From contig JAJRVQ010000066.1 in the NCBI GenBank assembly GCA_024277255.1, positions 1-53,042 on the forward strand: a DNA stretch of 53,042 nt. Direction: 5' to 3'. Source of the DNA: Acidobacteriota bacterium (GTDB lineage Bacteria; Acidobacteriota; Thermoanaerobaculia; Multivoradales; SZUA-115). Positions 34,297 through 43,084 of the stretch are shown here, in pieces. Made by a program: the position numbers and the translations under genes. Each line of letters opens with the position of its first letter. Positions within the stretch are counted from its first letter, which is position 1. Below the pieces are notes generated by a model. The model saw only the letters and a program-made list of their open reading frames with translations, made no database searches and was not told where the DNA came from.

Positions 34297-34854
34297 TCAG
34301 ATCATGCCGAGCTTCATCTTGCCCTCCTCGGAGATCATGCCCTGATTCCACGGCGGATCCCAGACCAGATCAACCCGGGCATGGGAGACGCCGCTGAGAT
34401 TGAGAATTTTCGATTGCGCGTCGGCGGCGATGGTCGGGCCCATGCCGCAGCCGGGAGCGGTCAGGGTCATCTTCACCTGCGCCACCGTTTCGCCGTCTTC
34501 CTCTTCGACCGAGCAGTCATACACCAGGCCGAGATCGACGATGTTCACCGGGATTTCCGGATCGAACACCAGCTTGAGCTGCTCCCACACCGCCGCCTCG
34601 ACATCGCCGTCCTCGATGGCCTGTTCGGCGGCGGATTTCTTGCCCGCCTCGGCACCGAGATCGATGCCCAGCGCGTCGGCGTTGTTTTTTGCAATGCGCG
34701 CCAGCCCCTGGGCCTGCGTCGCCACCGTGTAGGTGCCTCCCAGCGCCTGGGTGATCATCACCTTGGTGCCGGCCGGCAGGGAAATCAGATTCCCGCTGGG
34801 AATCTGAATGGCTTCGACCTCGCGGGTCAGTTCGATTTCATCTTGGGTGCTCAT
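34297..34854 (-). CDS. sufT: SufT-like Fe-S assembly protein (DUF59/MIP18 family)
   Basis: A 185-residue protein: an N-terminal REVEAIQIPSGNLISLPAGT region typical of long SufT proteins, followed by the DUF59 domain (about residues 85-175) with EQLKLVFDPEIPVNIVDLGL, and MTLTAPGCGMGPTIAADAQS, which holds the conserved cysteine (T-x-P-x-C). The end carries VDLVWDPPWNQGMISEEGK, the canonical SufT C-terminal motif. It acts in Fe-S maturation or delivery. Length and motif order fit TIGR03406. It lies 129 nt after the scaffold gene, with a family A repeat in the gap, and is transcribed in the same direction. Confidence 0.92.
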   Translation of the reverse strand: MSTQDEIELTREVEAIQIPSGNLISLPAGTKVMITQALGGTYTVATQAQGLARIAKNNADALGIDLGAEAGKKSAAEQAIEDGDVEAAVWEQLKLVFDPEIPVNIVDLGLVYDCSVEEEDGETVAQVKMTLTAPGCGMGPTIAADAQSKILNLSGVSHARVDLVWDPPWNQGMISEEGKMKLGMI

Positions 34855-34908
34855 GGCTGGAGAGAGGTTGGGGGAAAATGCGACAGAGAGGAGAGAGAAT
34901 CAAGGGAA

Positions 34909-34937
34909 ACTGGGAGCGCAGGCGTCCCGCCTGCCTC
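34909..34937. repeat. Palindromic repeat family A, copy 2
   Basis: ACTGGGAGCGCAGGCG then TCCCGCCTGCCTC, differing from other copies at one or two positions. It lies between the SUF scaffold and sufT genes, inside the presumed operon. Confidence 0.85.
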
Positions 34938-34983
34938 TTCGATAGTTGGCATGGGAATCAGCAAAGCAACGCCGCCCGACAAA

Positions 34984-35499
34984 TCATTCGTCTTCATCCT
35001 CCAACTTCACCACCCGTAGTTTGGCGCCAGTGCCCGTGCGTGATCCGGAGATGCGGCCCAACAGGGTCGAGTCGGCGGGCAAAGAGGGTGCGGGAGCGAG
35101 CGCCGCGGCGTCTTCATTCTCCGCCTCCAGCGCCTGACGCAGCGCGCCCTCGACCATCTGGCCGCAGTGGATCTTCATCGGCGGCAAAGCACCCAGCGGC
35201 TGCGAGAGGTCGCCGGCCTCCAGGGCGAGCGCTTCCTCGACGCTTTTGCCGGCCAGCAATTCCGTTGCCACGCTGGCCACGGCGATGGCCGTCTGGCAGC
35301 CGAAACTCTGAAACGACGCCCGGTCGATCACCTTGCGACCGTCCTTTTCGGAAAACTTCAGCCACATGCGCAGCATGTCGCCGCAGTCCGGGCTGCCCAC
35401 CGTGCCCACGGCATCGGCGTCGGCCATCTCGCCCATGTTTTTCGGTCGGGCGATGGCCTCGCGGATGCGCTCCTCGGTGTCGGTGTCGGCGTCGCTCAT
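34984..35499 (-). CDS. IscU/NifU-like Fe-S cluster scaffold
   Basis: A 171-residue scaffold protein. All three ligand cysteines and the partner Asp and His are present: C39 and D41 in GSPDCGDMLRM, C68 in SFGCQTAIAVASVATELL, and H111/C112 in LPPMKIHCGQMVEGALRQAL. The LPPxK motif preceding His-Cys is the HscA-binding site of IscU proteins. It has an acidic, Ala/Pro-rich C-terminal extension of about 45 residues ending in LRVVKLEDEDE. The start could also be GTG 35529, which overlaps the rhodanese stop (GTGA); I prefer ATG 35499. It assembles [2Fe-2S] clusters with a cysteine desulfurase, which is not in the window. Confidence 0.9.
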   Translation of the reverse strand: MSDADTDTEERIREAIARPKNMGEMADADAVGTVGSPDCGDMLRMWLKFSEKDGRKVIDRASFQSFGCQTAIAVASVATELLAGKSVEEALALEAGDLSQPLGALPPMKIHCGQMVEGALRQALEAENEDAAALAPAPSLPADSTLLGRISGSRTGTGAKLRVVKLEDEDE

Positions 35500-35525
35500 G
35501 CTGATTTTTCGTGTTTCCTTGCCGC

Positions 35526-36122
35526 TCACTCAAACTCGAGCCGGTAACGGGCCACGCTGTCATCGACCTCCTTACTCCAGGCGTCGATGCCGCCCCGCAG
35601 CGCCCGCGTTTCGCGGAAACCATGGCCGATGAGATAGGCGGCGGTGTCGAGACAGCGATCACCGGTGTGGTCGTAGATGACAATGGCGTCGGCCTTGTCC
35701 CAAGTGCCAAAAATTTCCTGCGTCAACTCGGCGCCGAACAGTTTCGCTCCCGGCAGCGCCACGGCCTCGAATTCCTCCCGCGTGCGGGTGTCGACCAGGG
35801 CCGGCGGATTTTCTCCCGCAAGCAAAGTGGCGAGGTCGACGGGATCGATGAGGATTTTGCGGTCTTCCTCGTCACTGGCGACAATGTGGGCGATGACCTC
35901 GTCGACCGGCAGGTTCTCGTTGCGTTCGCACATCGAGGCCAGCGTTTCGGTGTCGCTAAATCCGCAGCTCTGACAGCCGCCGACGTGATAACGGGCGAAC
36001 AGAGCGCGCCGGGCACCGGGAAAGGCGTCCATCAGCACGCCCATAGGCATGTCCGGACTCGGGGCCGTCCGCGCGTCGGCGACAGCAACGACGGAATCTG
36101 AGGAAGGGGTCGGGGAACTCAT
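35526..36122 (-). CDS. Rhodanese-like protein with N-terminal Cys-pair domain
   Basis: A 198-residue protein. The N-terminal half (about residues 25-80) has MGVLMDAFPGARRALFARYH then VGGCQSCGF and ETLASMCERN, the DUF1858/ScdA_N-like domain with a CxxC pair. The C-terminal half (about 90-190) is a rhodanese fold: PPALVDTRTREEFEAVALPG and LRGGIDAWSKEVDDSVARY. The active-site loop is YDHTGDRC; Asp (about residue 151) stands where the persulfide-carrying Cys normally is, so sulfurtransferase activity by the usual mechanism is unlikely. It is first in the SUF operon: its stop touches the scaffold frame. I infer a sulfur- or Fe-S-related binding role. Confidence 0.85.
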   Translation of the reverse strand: MSSPTPSSDSVVAVADARTAPSPDMPMGVLMDAFPGARRALFARYHVGGCQSCGFSDTETLASMCERNENLPVDEVIAHIVASDEEDRKILIDPVDLATLLAGENPPALVDTRTREEFEAVALPGAKLFGAELTQEIFGTWDKADAIVIYDHTGDRCLDTAAYLIGHGFRETRALRGGIDAWSKEVDDSVARYRLEFE

Positions 36123-36283
36123 CGAAGAAACGCAAGGCGGGCGGAAACGAAACAAAACGAAAGGCAGCGAACCGTCACTATGCGGGCGGGAGGCACCCGG
36201 TTCAAGTGGCAGAGCGAACATTGATCCGCCGCCGGAATGGCCGTAGCCTGCGCAATCCTTCCGAAGATCGGCGAAGAAACGGC

Positions 36284-38086
36284 ATGACCACGGTACAAGG
36301 AAACACTTTCCTGGGGATCGAGGGCGGCGGCACTCGTACCAGCGTTTTGCTGGTGAACCAGAGCGACGAGGTGCTCGCGGAATTCACCGCCGGCCCGGCA
36401 AATCTGCGGCTCATGCACGGGGACGAACTCGAGTCTCACCTCTCCCGCATTCGCGACAGACTTCCCGCCACGCCGACCGGCATCGGCATCGGTCTCGCCG
36501 GGGCGCGATCCGATGCGGACAAAAAACACCTGCGCGCCGCCGTGGGTCGCGTCTGGCCCGACGTTCCCTGCCACCCGACCGACGACCTGCTACTGGCGCT
36601 GGAGGCAACCGCCTGGCTCAAAGATTGCCCCGTGCAGGTGCTCGTGCTCAGCGGCACCGGCTCGTGCTCGGTCGGACGGCGACGCTCCGGCGAGACCGTC
36701 AAGGTTGGCGGGCGCGGGCACATTCTCGGCGACCGGGCCAGCTCCTGCGACATCGCCCAGCACGCCCTGCGCGCGGTGATGACCATCTCCGACATCGACA
36801 ACGAATGGCCCCGACTCGGAGCGGATATCCTGGCGCATTTGCAAATGAACGACCCCGAAGATCTCATCGAGTGGTCGCTGGAAGCGCCGAAGACCGAGCT
36901 GGCCGGCCTCGCCGTCTGCGTCTTCCGCGCGGCGGTCGATCGCGATGACGACATCGCCGTGGCTGTTCTCGACAGGGCCGCGCAACGGCTCGCCAAGGAC
37001 GCGATCCACTGCGCCGAGCGCGTCGCGCGGCCCGACGAGCGCGTGCAGTTTCTCTTCAATGGCGCCGTGCTGCTGAAGAATCCCGCCTTCGCCACCGACG
37101 TCGCCCGGCGCCTGCGCGAAGGGCGGGAGAACTCCGTGGTCACGCCGCTCGACCGCCCCAGCGTGTGGGGCGCGATCTCGCTGGCGCGGAAGTTGTGCGG
37201 AGAAAACTCGCACCCGCCGCCGCAAGCGAAACCCGACGCCGCCCCTGCCCAGCCGCATTGGCGCCCGGTCGGCGCCGCCCCGACCGAGCAGCGCAATCCG
37301 CGATCGACCCGGCTCTCGGAAATGCCGGTGGCCGAAGCCATCGCCCTCATGCTGGAAGAGGACGCGTCTCTCCCCGCCGCCATTCTCCAGGAATCGACGG
37401 CCATCGAGTGGACCATCGATCGCGTCACCCGGGCCTTTGCCGAAGGCGGGCGACTCCTCTACACCGGCGCCGGCACCAGCGGGCGCCTCGGGGTGCTCGA
37501 CGCCAGCGAGTGCCCGCCGACTTTTCGCACGCCCCCCGATCTGGTGCAGGGCATCATCGCCGGAGGACGCCGGGCCTTGTGGAGAGCGGTCGAGGGCGCC
37601 GAGGACGATCCCGCGGCAGGGCGATCCGCCATGTGCCACCGCGGCGTCACTGATCGCGACGTCGTCATCGGCATCACTGCCAGCGGACACGCGCCCTTCG
37701 TCTGGGGATGTCTGGAGGAGGCCAAAAGTCGCGGCGCCACCACCGTGCTGCTGTGCTGCAACCCCGCCTACCGCGATCATCCCCTGCCGGACCAGGCCAT
37801 CCTTCCCGACACCGGGCCCGAGGTGCTGACGGGTTCCACCCGGCTCAAGGCGGGCACCGCCACCAAGCTCATCCTCAATCTGATCTCCACGCTTTCCCTG
37901 ACCCATTCCGGCAAGGTGCTCGGCAATCTCATGGTCGATCTCAACCCGTCCAACCACAAACTCCGCGACCGCGCCGTGCGCATCGTCGGTGAGCTCGCCG
38001 GTGTCGACGAAGACGCCGCCCGGCGCGCCCTCAAAGCTTCCGCCTGGGTGGTGCGCGATGCCTGCGCCGCGCTGGCGCGGGACTGA
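36284..38086 (+). CDS. murQ: Fused amino-sugar kinase and MurNAc-6-phosphate etherase
   Basis: A 600-residue bifunctional protein. Residues 1-305 form a BadF/BadG-type ASKHA kinase: FLGIEGGGTRTSVLLV (phosphate 1), LSGTGSC (phosphate 2), GGRGHILGDRASSCDIAQHA, the latter typical of GlcNAc/MurNAc kinases. A Pro/Ala-rich linker (about 306-345) joins it to MurQ (about 346-600): LYTGAGTSGRLGVLDASECP with the catalytic Glu near 408, IGITASGHAPFV, GSTRLKAGTATKLILNLIST, NHKLRDRAVRI. The kinase would phosphorylate MurNAc and the etherase cleave MurNAc-6-phosphate to GlcNAc-6-phosphate and D-lactate. MurQ normally stands alone at about 300 residues. The MurQ active-site motifs look complete. The start ATG 36284 gives the expected kinase N-terminus. 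Confidence 0.92.
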   Translation: MTTVQGNTFLGIEGGGTRTSVLLVNQSDEVLAEFTAGPANLRLMHGDELESHLSRIRDRLPATPTGIGIGLAGARSDADKKHLRAAVGRVWPDVPCHPTDDLLLALEATAWLKDCPVQVLVLSGTGSCSVGRRRSGETVKVGGRGHILGDRASSCDIAQHALRAVMTISDIDNEWPRLGADILAHLQMNDPEDLIEWSLEAPKTELAGLAVCVFRAAVDRDDDIAVAVLDRAAQRLAKDAIHCAERVARPDERVQFLFNGAVLLKNPAFATDVARRLREGRENSVVTPLDRPSVWGAISLARKLCGENSHPPPQAKPDAAPAQPHWRPVGAAPTEQRNPRSTRLSEMPVAEAIALMLEEDASLPAAILQESTAIEWTIDRVTRAFAEGGRLLYTGAGTSGRLGVLDASECPPTFRTPPDLVQGIIAGGRRALWRAVEGAEDDPAAGRSAMCHRGVTDRDVVIGITASGHAPFVWGCLEEAKSRGATTVLLCCNPAYRDHPLPDQAILPDTGPEVLTGSTRLKAGTATKLILNLISTLSLTHSGKVLGNLMVDLNPSNHKLRDRAVRIVGELAGVDEDAARRALKASAWVVRDACAALARD

Positions 38087-38087
38087 A

Positions 38088-39011
38088 TCAATACAGCCAA
38101 ACCACACCAAAAAGCAGGCCTCCATCAAACTCTCTGGGGGTGGAGAGCGGAAACTGGTAGCCTACCCGGATATCAAAATCCTCTATGAGCCTGTAGTATA
38201 CGCCCAGCATTCCCTCGACGCCGACCACCCCTTTCCCGGCGCCGCTCGAAAGCCCCATCGCGCCGTCCGCCTCAAGAATGACGCTAAGCAATCCCGGTCG
38301 CAAATGCGCATGCCCATGATCATGCCCGCGGTCGGACAAGGCCGCCGGACGGTCACCGCCAAAAGTGTGAACCAGTGATGTCCGAAAGAACAACTCACTG
38401 TCCCGGCTGCTCAATGCACGCTCGATCCCTGTCTGGGTGCTGAGAGTCCACCAGTTTCCGAGGTCCATCCAGGTCGAAAAAGAAGGGGCCAAAGCGACTT
38501 CGCCACTGCCCAGGCCCCGGTCCGCGTTTGCCGTCGGCAGCTCCGTTTCGAAGTTGAACGCCAGGGAAAATCTGTCGTATTCCGCCAACAAGAAGCGCGG
38601 CGAAATCGCCAGGTCGCCGAATCCATCCACGCTCGGGCCGTTGGCGGGATTGACAAACCGGTAGGGTGTTTCGATCACCAGCCCGATTCGCCGCGTCAAC
38701 GCCAACTCCAGCTCCAACTCGATCTCATGCTCCGTTCCTTCCGTTCCAGTTCGAAAGCTGTAATCCAGGAAAAGATCTTGATGAATCTGAGCCGGCTCCA
38801 GACGGAACGAATGGGTCAGCGGGACCCCGCGAGGGCTGAGATGACTCAGCGCGGGGCGGTCAAACCAGCCTTCGGACCAATCAAAGCCGAAAGTCGTGCG
38901 ACGGCCTGTCTCTCCATCGCCGTGCAACGGTCCCTCGCCCGCAATCAGGCCGATGGACGGAATTCCCAGCAGGGCAACAAGCGGGCACAAAAAGCGGGCG
39001 GAAACTGTCAT
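38088..39011 (-). CDS. Outer-membrane beta-barrel protein
   Basis: A 307-residue secreted protein (a start at 39023 would give 311). The signal peptide MTVSARFLCPLVALLGIPSI runs to about residue 24. The remaining sequence alternates aromatic and polar residues in beta-strands (LFLDYSFRTGTEGTEHEIEL, IGLVIETPYRFVNPANGPSV, FGDLAISPRFLLAEYDRFSL), and ends in GVVWLY, with a terminal aromatic residue as expected of barrels. The layout resembles the phenol-degradation MetA-like barrel family. A His-rich loop (HDHGHAH) near residue 225 may bind metal. The stop is one base from the stop of the convergent kinase-MurQ gene. Confidence 0.85.
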   Translation of the reverse strand: MTVSARFLCPLVALLGIPSIGLIAGEGPLHGDGETGRRTTFGFDWSEGWFDRPALSHLSPRGVPLTHSFRLEPAQIHQDLFLDYSFRTGTEGTEHEIELELELALTRRIGLVIETPYRFVNPANGPSVDGFGDLAISPRFLLAEYDRFSLAFNFETELPTANADRGLGSGEVALAPSFSTWMDLGNWWTLSTQTGIERALSSRDSELFFRTSLVHTFGGDRPAALSDRGHDHGHAHLRPGLLSVILEADGAMGLSSGAGKGVVGVEGMLGVYYRLIEDFDIRVGYQFPLSTPREFDGGLLFGVVWLY

Positions 39012-39095
39012 GGGCGCAATCAAACAGTCCGCGCGCGAAAGCGCAAGCCAACAAACCTGAGAGCCTCGCGGAGGGTGCCCGGTGACGCAATCATC

Positions 39096-40373
39096 CTACC
39101 CAAAATCTCCGTGCCAATCGCGCAGCCCGGATTCCATCTTCGGTGGCCCCACCGCGGCGGTCACTAGCTGGTCGGCGCAAAACAGGCGCCCGGCCAGCGC
39201 GCGGACTTCCTCCGGCGACACCGCCGCCAACCGCTCGTGCACCGTTTCGGCATCGATCAGGTGATCGAAGCTCAGCAGGCAGTCGCCCGCCCACATCATC
39301 TGCGTGCTCGTGTTTTCCAGGGCGATCCGACTTTGGCCGATGACGTAGGACTTGGCCTCGTCGAGATCCCGCGCCGAGGGCGCTCGGCTGGCGAACTCGC
39401 CCAGCACCCGGCGCAGCACCGCCAGCGCCCGCGGCACCTCCGCCGGGTCGAGCGCGACGTAAACGTGCAGCAGCCCGGTGTCCTCGAAACTCATGAGATC
39501 GCTCTGGATTTCGTAACACAGCCCCTCGCGCTCGCGCAATTCCTGAAACAGGCGGCTGCTCATGTTCTCGCCGAGCAACACGTTGAGCAACTTCTGCGCG
39601 TAGCGCTCCGGGTGATGGCGCCCGCAAGCATGGAAACCGACCGCGACATGCGCCTGCTCGATATTTTCCCGAGCGGCGAAAGCAAAGCCGGGCGTCGGTT
39701 GCGGCGCGGCAACAATCGGCATTGCCGCCCCCGGCGCAAGATGGGCGAGGAGACCCTCCAAATGCCCGAGGACCTGCTCGTGTGTGACTCGCCCGGCCAC
39801 AGTGATCACCGTTTGCGCGCCGGTGTAGGCGGAGCGATAAAACATTTCCATCGCGTCCCGGTCGAGCCCGTCGAGACTCTCCGCGGTGCCGGTGATGGGC
39901 CGGCCGAGCGGGTGATCCGGCCAGGCCGCCGCGCTGATGAGGTCTTCCAGCGCCTGTGACGGCTGGTCGCGCACCATGGCGATTTCCTCATGGATCACGC
40001 TGCGCTCGTTCTCCAGATCCGCCGCGTCGAAGCGGGGGTGCTGATACAAATCCGCCAGCACCGCGAGCAACGGCTCCAACTGGTCCGCCGGTCCCTTGAC
40101 GTGATAAGCCGTGTGATCTTCGGTGGTGAACGCGTCGATGCTGCCACCGAGCCGTTCGACCTGCCGCGAGATGTCCTCCGCCGAGCGCCCCGCCGTGCCC
40201 TTGAACAGCAGATGCTCGACGAAATGGGCCATGCCGTTGAGCGCCGGCGTCTCCTGTCGGCTGCCCGTGCTCGTCCAGAAACCGATGGCCACGCTCTGCA
40301 TGTGCGGCATTTCCGTCGTGGCGACCCGCGCGCCCGACGGCGACAAGGTAGTGAGGTGGGTGTGAAGGCTCAT
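39096..40373 (-). CDS. M16-family zinc metallopeptidase
   Basis: A 425-residue pitrilysin/mitochondrial processing-type protease. The inverted zinc motif HxxEH is at HFVEHLLFKGTAGR (about residues 51-55) and the distal ligand Glu lies about 75 residues on in ENERSVIHEEIAMVRDQP. The second half has the R/Y pair region YAQKLLNVLLGENMSSRLFQ and REREGLCYEI, typical of the active half of the M16B group. There is no signal peptide, so it is probably cytoplasmic, though M16B proteases near the envelope occur. Start ATG 40373 follows a pyrimidine-rich leader. It is downstream of the CehA-like gene and 84 nt upstream of the beta-barrel gene. Confidence 0.93.
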   Translation of the reverse strand: MSLHTHLTTLSPSGARVATTEMPHMQSVAIGFWTSTGSRQETPALNGMAHFVEHLLFKGTAGRSAEDISRQVERLGGSIDAFTTEDHTAYHVKGPADQLEPLLAVLADLYQHPRFDAADLENERSVIHEEIAMVRDQPSQALEDLISAAAWPDHPLGRPITGTAESLDGLDRDAMEMFYRSAYTGAQTVITVAGRVTHEQVLGHLEGLLAHLAPGAAMPIVAAPQPTPGFAFAARENIEQAHVAVGFHACGRHHPERYAQKLLNVLLGENMSSRLFQELREREGLCYEIQSDLMSFEDTGLLHVYVALDPAEVPRALAVLRRVLGEFASRAPSARDLDEAKSYVIGQSRIALENTSTQMMWAGDCLLSFDHLIDAETVHERLAAVSPEEVRALAGRLFCADQLVTAAVGPPKMESGLRDWHGDFG

Positions 40374-40463
40374 GGAAGAATCCGAACCAGGCGGAAGACA
40401 GGGCACAGCGGAGCGCATTCCCGGCAAATTGCCAGCGAATCCCGGGTGTCCAATTTTGCGGCA

Positions 40464-40510
40464 CTTCGGGAAAGAGGCGTTTCATTTCAGCGCAGCGGAA
40501 CTTCCCGAAG
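40464..40510. repeat. Inverted repeat between protease and CehA-like genes
   Basis: CTTCGGGAA (40464-40472) and TTCCCGAAG (40502-40510) are perfect inverted 9-nt arms with 29 nt between. They lie just after the CehA-like gene on the leftward strand and could end that transcript or process it. No T-run follows. Confidence 0.5.
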
Positions 40511-40525
40511 CAAGCGGCCCGTCTC

Positions 40526-43084
40526 TCATTTCTCTTTTCCCGCGTTCCCCTTTTCAAGTATGGCCTTCACGTCCTCGACTTTTACACCGCCCACGGGCAA
40601 CCCGTAACCGAGGGTGTCGCCGTTGGGCTGGAACCCGCCGCCATCGACATCGACGAAAATGGGATTGTTGTATGCCATGGGCTGGAGCGCGGCCTGTCCG
40701 CTGGTGCCGAAGGCGGTCGCCAGCGTGTGCCCCTCGCCAACGGCGACGACGATGAGATGGGCGTCCTCACTCAAGTCGAGCTCAAGGGTGTGATCGAACT
40801 TCACCACGCCGTCGGCGAACATCTTCGGGTTGTTCTTCCGGGTGTAGTTGTATTCGGGCGCTTGGCGACCGTTCACCAGAACCTGGACGCGGTCGATGTC
40901 GAGCCAGTCGGCGCATTGCACGCGCACTTTGAGATCGAGCTTGCCGCTGGTGCGATCATGGCCACCGGCAATGATGCCAGCCCCCGTTTCGACCTCGAGG
41001 TAGGGGCCGGTGGAGAGAATCATGCGGCCGGCCTTGGAATGGCGGCTCAGTTCGCGCCAGTCGGCTTTGGCGGGGTCGTCGGTGCCGCTTCTGACGTAGG
41101 TGCGCCAGCCACCGACGCCGTTGCCATAGACGTGATGGGCGTCAGACACGGCGACGCCCCAGGTGGTGAGGCCCTGGTTGAGTAACTGCAGCCAGATGAA
41201 CTCGCGGACCGGCGACACGCTGAGGCCGCCGCCTTTGCGGGCGGGGACGATCTGGTAGGGGGCGCCGGCGAGGATCTTGCCGGCGCGGTAATTCTGCGTC
41301 TCCAGGGCGTCGATGAGGCCGCCGAAAAAGGCGTAACCGCCGTCGGCGCGCCCGTCGCCGTCGCGGTCGATGAAGTTCTCCACCATGTCGGGATGATTGA
41401 CCTGCACCCAGCGGTCGGGCTCGGCGCCCCGCCAGTCGCGCAGGGTGATGGCGTTGAGACGCGGGTCTTTCTTCCACACCGGGGCGCCGCCGTCCTGGCG
41501 CTTGGGGTCGGGCCGCATCGGAAAAGTGTTGAAATGGGCGCCGCGCCCGGTGAGTTCCATGCCGGGCACGGTGTTGAGGAAGGGCGCCAGTCCAAGCCGC
41601 TCGATGTGGGGACGCCAGTCGTAGAGACGGTTGTGCTCGGTGGTGGCGGCGAACTCGATGTGCTCGGCGGCGAGATTGATGACGCGGTCGTCGGTGCCGC
41701 AGACATTGTCGCCGCTGGGGGTGGAATGATTGTGGTAATCGGTGCTGATCCAGCCGGGCGTTTTCACCTGACGCTTGAGAGTGGTCTTGATTGCCTGGGT
41801 CTTCCCCGGCACCAGGGTGACGCGCTGGCGGTGATGGCTGTATTCCGGGCCGCGGGTGACGACGATCTCATAGCTCCCGGGTGGCAGCGCCACGCGGAAG
41901 GCACCGCTCTCGGAGTGATACTGATCGACACAGCCATGGGCGCGGTCGGTGGGGCCGAGATTGACCCGAGGCGTGCCGTCGACGGCGAGAAACTGCACTT
42001 TGCAGGGAATGCTGACGCCGGCTTCGTCGGTGACGGTGAAGGCCACGGCGGACGCCGGTGAGAGGGTGTAGGATTTTTCCACGGCGGCACCGGCGACGGC
42101 CTCGACCTTATCCTCGATCCAGTCGCGGCCCATATCCTCCACCGAAAGCAGCGTGGCGCCCTCCGGCAAGGGCGATCGCGCGATGCCATCCTTATCGGGA
42201 TAAGCCGGAACCAGCGCTTTTTTGCCGCCCAAGTCCACCACCACCCGCCCGCTGGTCACTGGTTTTCCGGCGGCGTCCTTTAGGGTGACGACGAGGGAGC
42301 CGATCTTGTCTCCGCGCCGCTCGGCGACCACGCCGACGACTTCGGCGGGGGAATTCGCCACGGCGAGAAAACGCGCCACGGTGACAGACTCGCCGGGCTT
42401 GAGAGTGACCTCGGTGTTGCCGGGAATCTCGGCGCCGCCCTCGGCGACCCAGGCGAAGGCGTAACCGCATTTATCGGCCGGGTCGATGGCGTCGGCCCAG
42501 TTGATGCCGCGCACCGAGCCCTTGCTGCGCATCTGCGTCCAGGCGTCCGTCAGTTTCACCTTCGCCGCCTTGTTGCCCTCGTTGCGGAGAGTGGAGACGA
42601 TGAGCACGCCGCGCCAGCCGTCTTCGAGCCGGTATTGGTGACGCCGGGAGATGCCGCCGGCTTTGGCCGCCGAGACGAAAGTTTCGATCACCGCCGCGCC
42701 GCCTTTGGCGCCGCCGTTTTCCTCGATGATGCGCACGTAGTTGACCGGGCCGCGCTGGGCGGTCGGGGAAAAAATCGTGATCTGGTCGTTGTCGGCGCCC
42801 AACAGGGTCAGGTCGTAGAGACAACCCGGTGTCTCGCCGCCATCGCCGTAGAAGGCGCCCATGTTGGCGCGGCGCAGCGGCAGGTTGCCCGAAATGACGG
42901 CCGCGATCTGATCGTTGCGCAGCACAAAATCTCCGACGATGGCGTCGGCCTCCTTGCCGCCGGGACGTTCCGCAAAATTCGCGTCCCCCAGTTCGAATGC
43001 CTCGGCGGCGGAGATTCTCTCGGGCGCCAGAGTCGCGAGAGCGGCGACAAGGGCGGTGATGGCAAGGTGGGTGGGGTATCTCAT
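40526..43084 (-). CDS. CehA/McbA-family metallohydrolase (PHP domain)
   Basis: An 852-residue secreted protein with a signal peptide (about residues 1-27). The N-terminal half is beta-rich, with a carboxypeptidase-regulatory-like segment (SESGAFRVALPPGSYEIVVT) near 410. The C-terminal half is a PHP metallohydrolase: GWISTDYHNHSTPSGDN near 448, FAATTEHNRLYDW near 480, TWGVAVSDAHHVYG near 647, giving His/Asp/Glu metal ligands. CehA/McbA proteins include carbaryl and carbamate ester hydrolases, but most members are of unknown substrate. This one is probably periplasmic; the substrate is not deducible. The start ATG 43084 fits the signal peptide. Confidence 0.88.
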   Translation of the reverse strand: MRYPTHLAITALVAALATLAPERISAAEAFELGDANFAERPGGKEADAIVGDFVLRNDQIAAVISGNLPLRRANMGAFYGDGGETPGCLYDLTLLGADNDQITIFSPTAQRGPVNYVRIIEENGGAKGGAAVIETFVSAAKAGGISRRHQYRLEDGWRGVLIVSTLRNEGNKAAKVKLTDAWTQMRSKGSVRGINWADAIDPADKCGYAFAWVAEGGAEIPGNTEVTLKPGESVTVARFLAVANSPAEVVGVVAERRGDKIGSLVVTLKDAAGKPVTSGRVVVDLGGKKALVPAYPDKDGIARSPLPEGATLLSVEDMGRDWIEDKVEAVAGAAVEKSYTLSPASAVAFTVTDEAGVSIPCKVQFLAVDGTPRVNLGPTDRAHGCVDQYHSESGAFRVALPPGSYEIVVTRGPEYSHHRQRVTLVPGKTQAIKTTLKRQVKTPGWISTDYHNHSTPSGDNVCGTDDRVINLAAEHIEFAATTEHNRLYDWRPHIERLGLAPFLNTVPGMELTGRGAHFNTFPMRPDPKRQDGGAPVWKKDPRLNAITLRDWRGAEPDRWVQVNHPDMVENFIDRDGDGRADGGYAFFGGLIDALETQNYRAGKILAGAPYQIVPARKGGGLSVSPVREFIWLQLLNQGLTTWGVAVSDAHHVYGNGVGGWRTYVRSGTDDPAKADWRELSRHSKAGRMILSTGPYLEVETGAGIIAGGHDRTSGKLDLKVRVQCADWLDIDRVQVLVNGRQAPEYNYTRKNNPKMFADGVVKFDHTLELDLSEDAHLIVVAVGEGHTLATAFGTSGQAALQPMAYNNPIFVDVDGGGFQPNGDTLGYGLPVGGVKVEDVKAILEKGNAGKEK

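Noticed and set aside
35529..35529. GTG 35529 as the scaffold start
   Set aside because: Possible by overlap with the rhodanese stop, but ATG 35499 gives the usual IscU-type N-terminus; left as an alternative.
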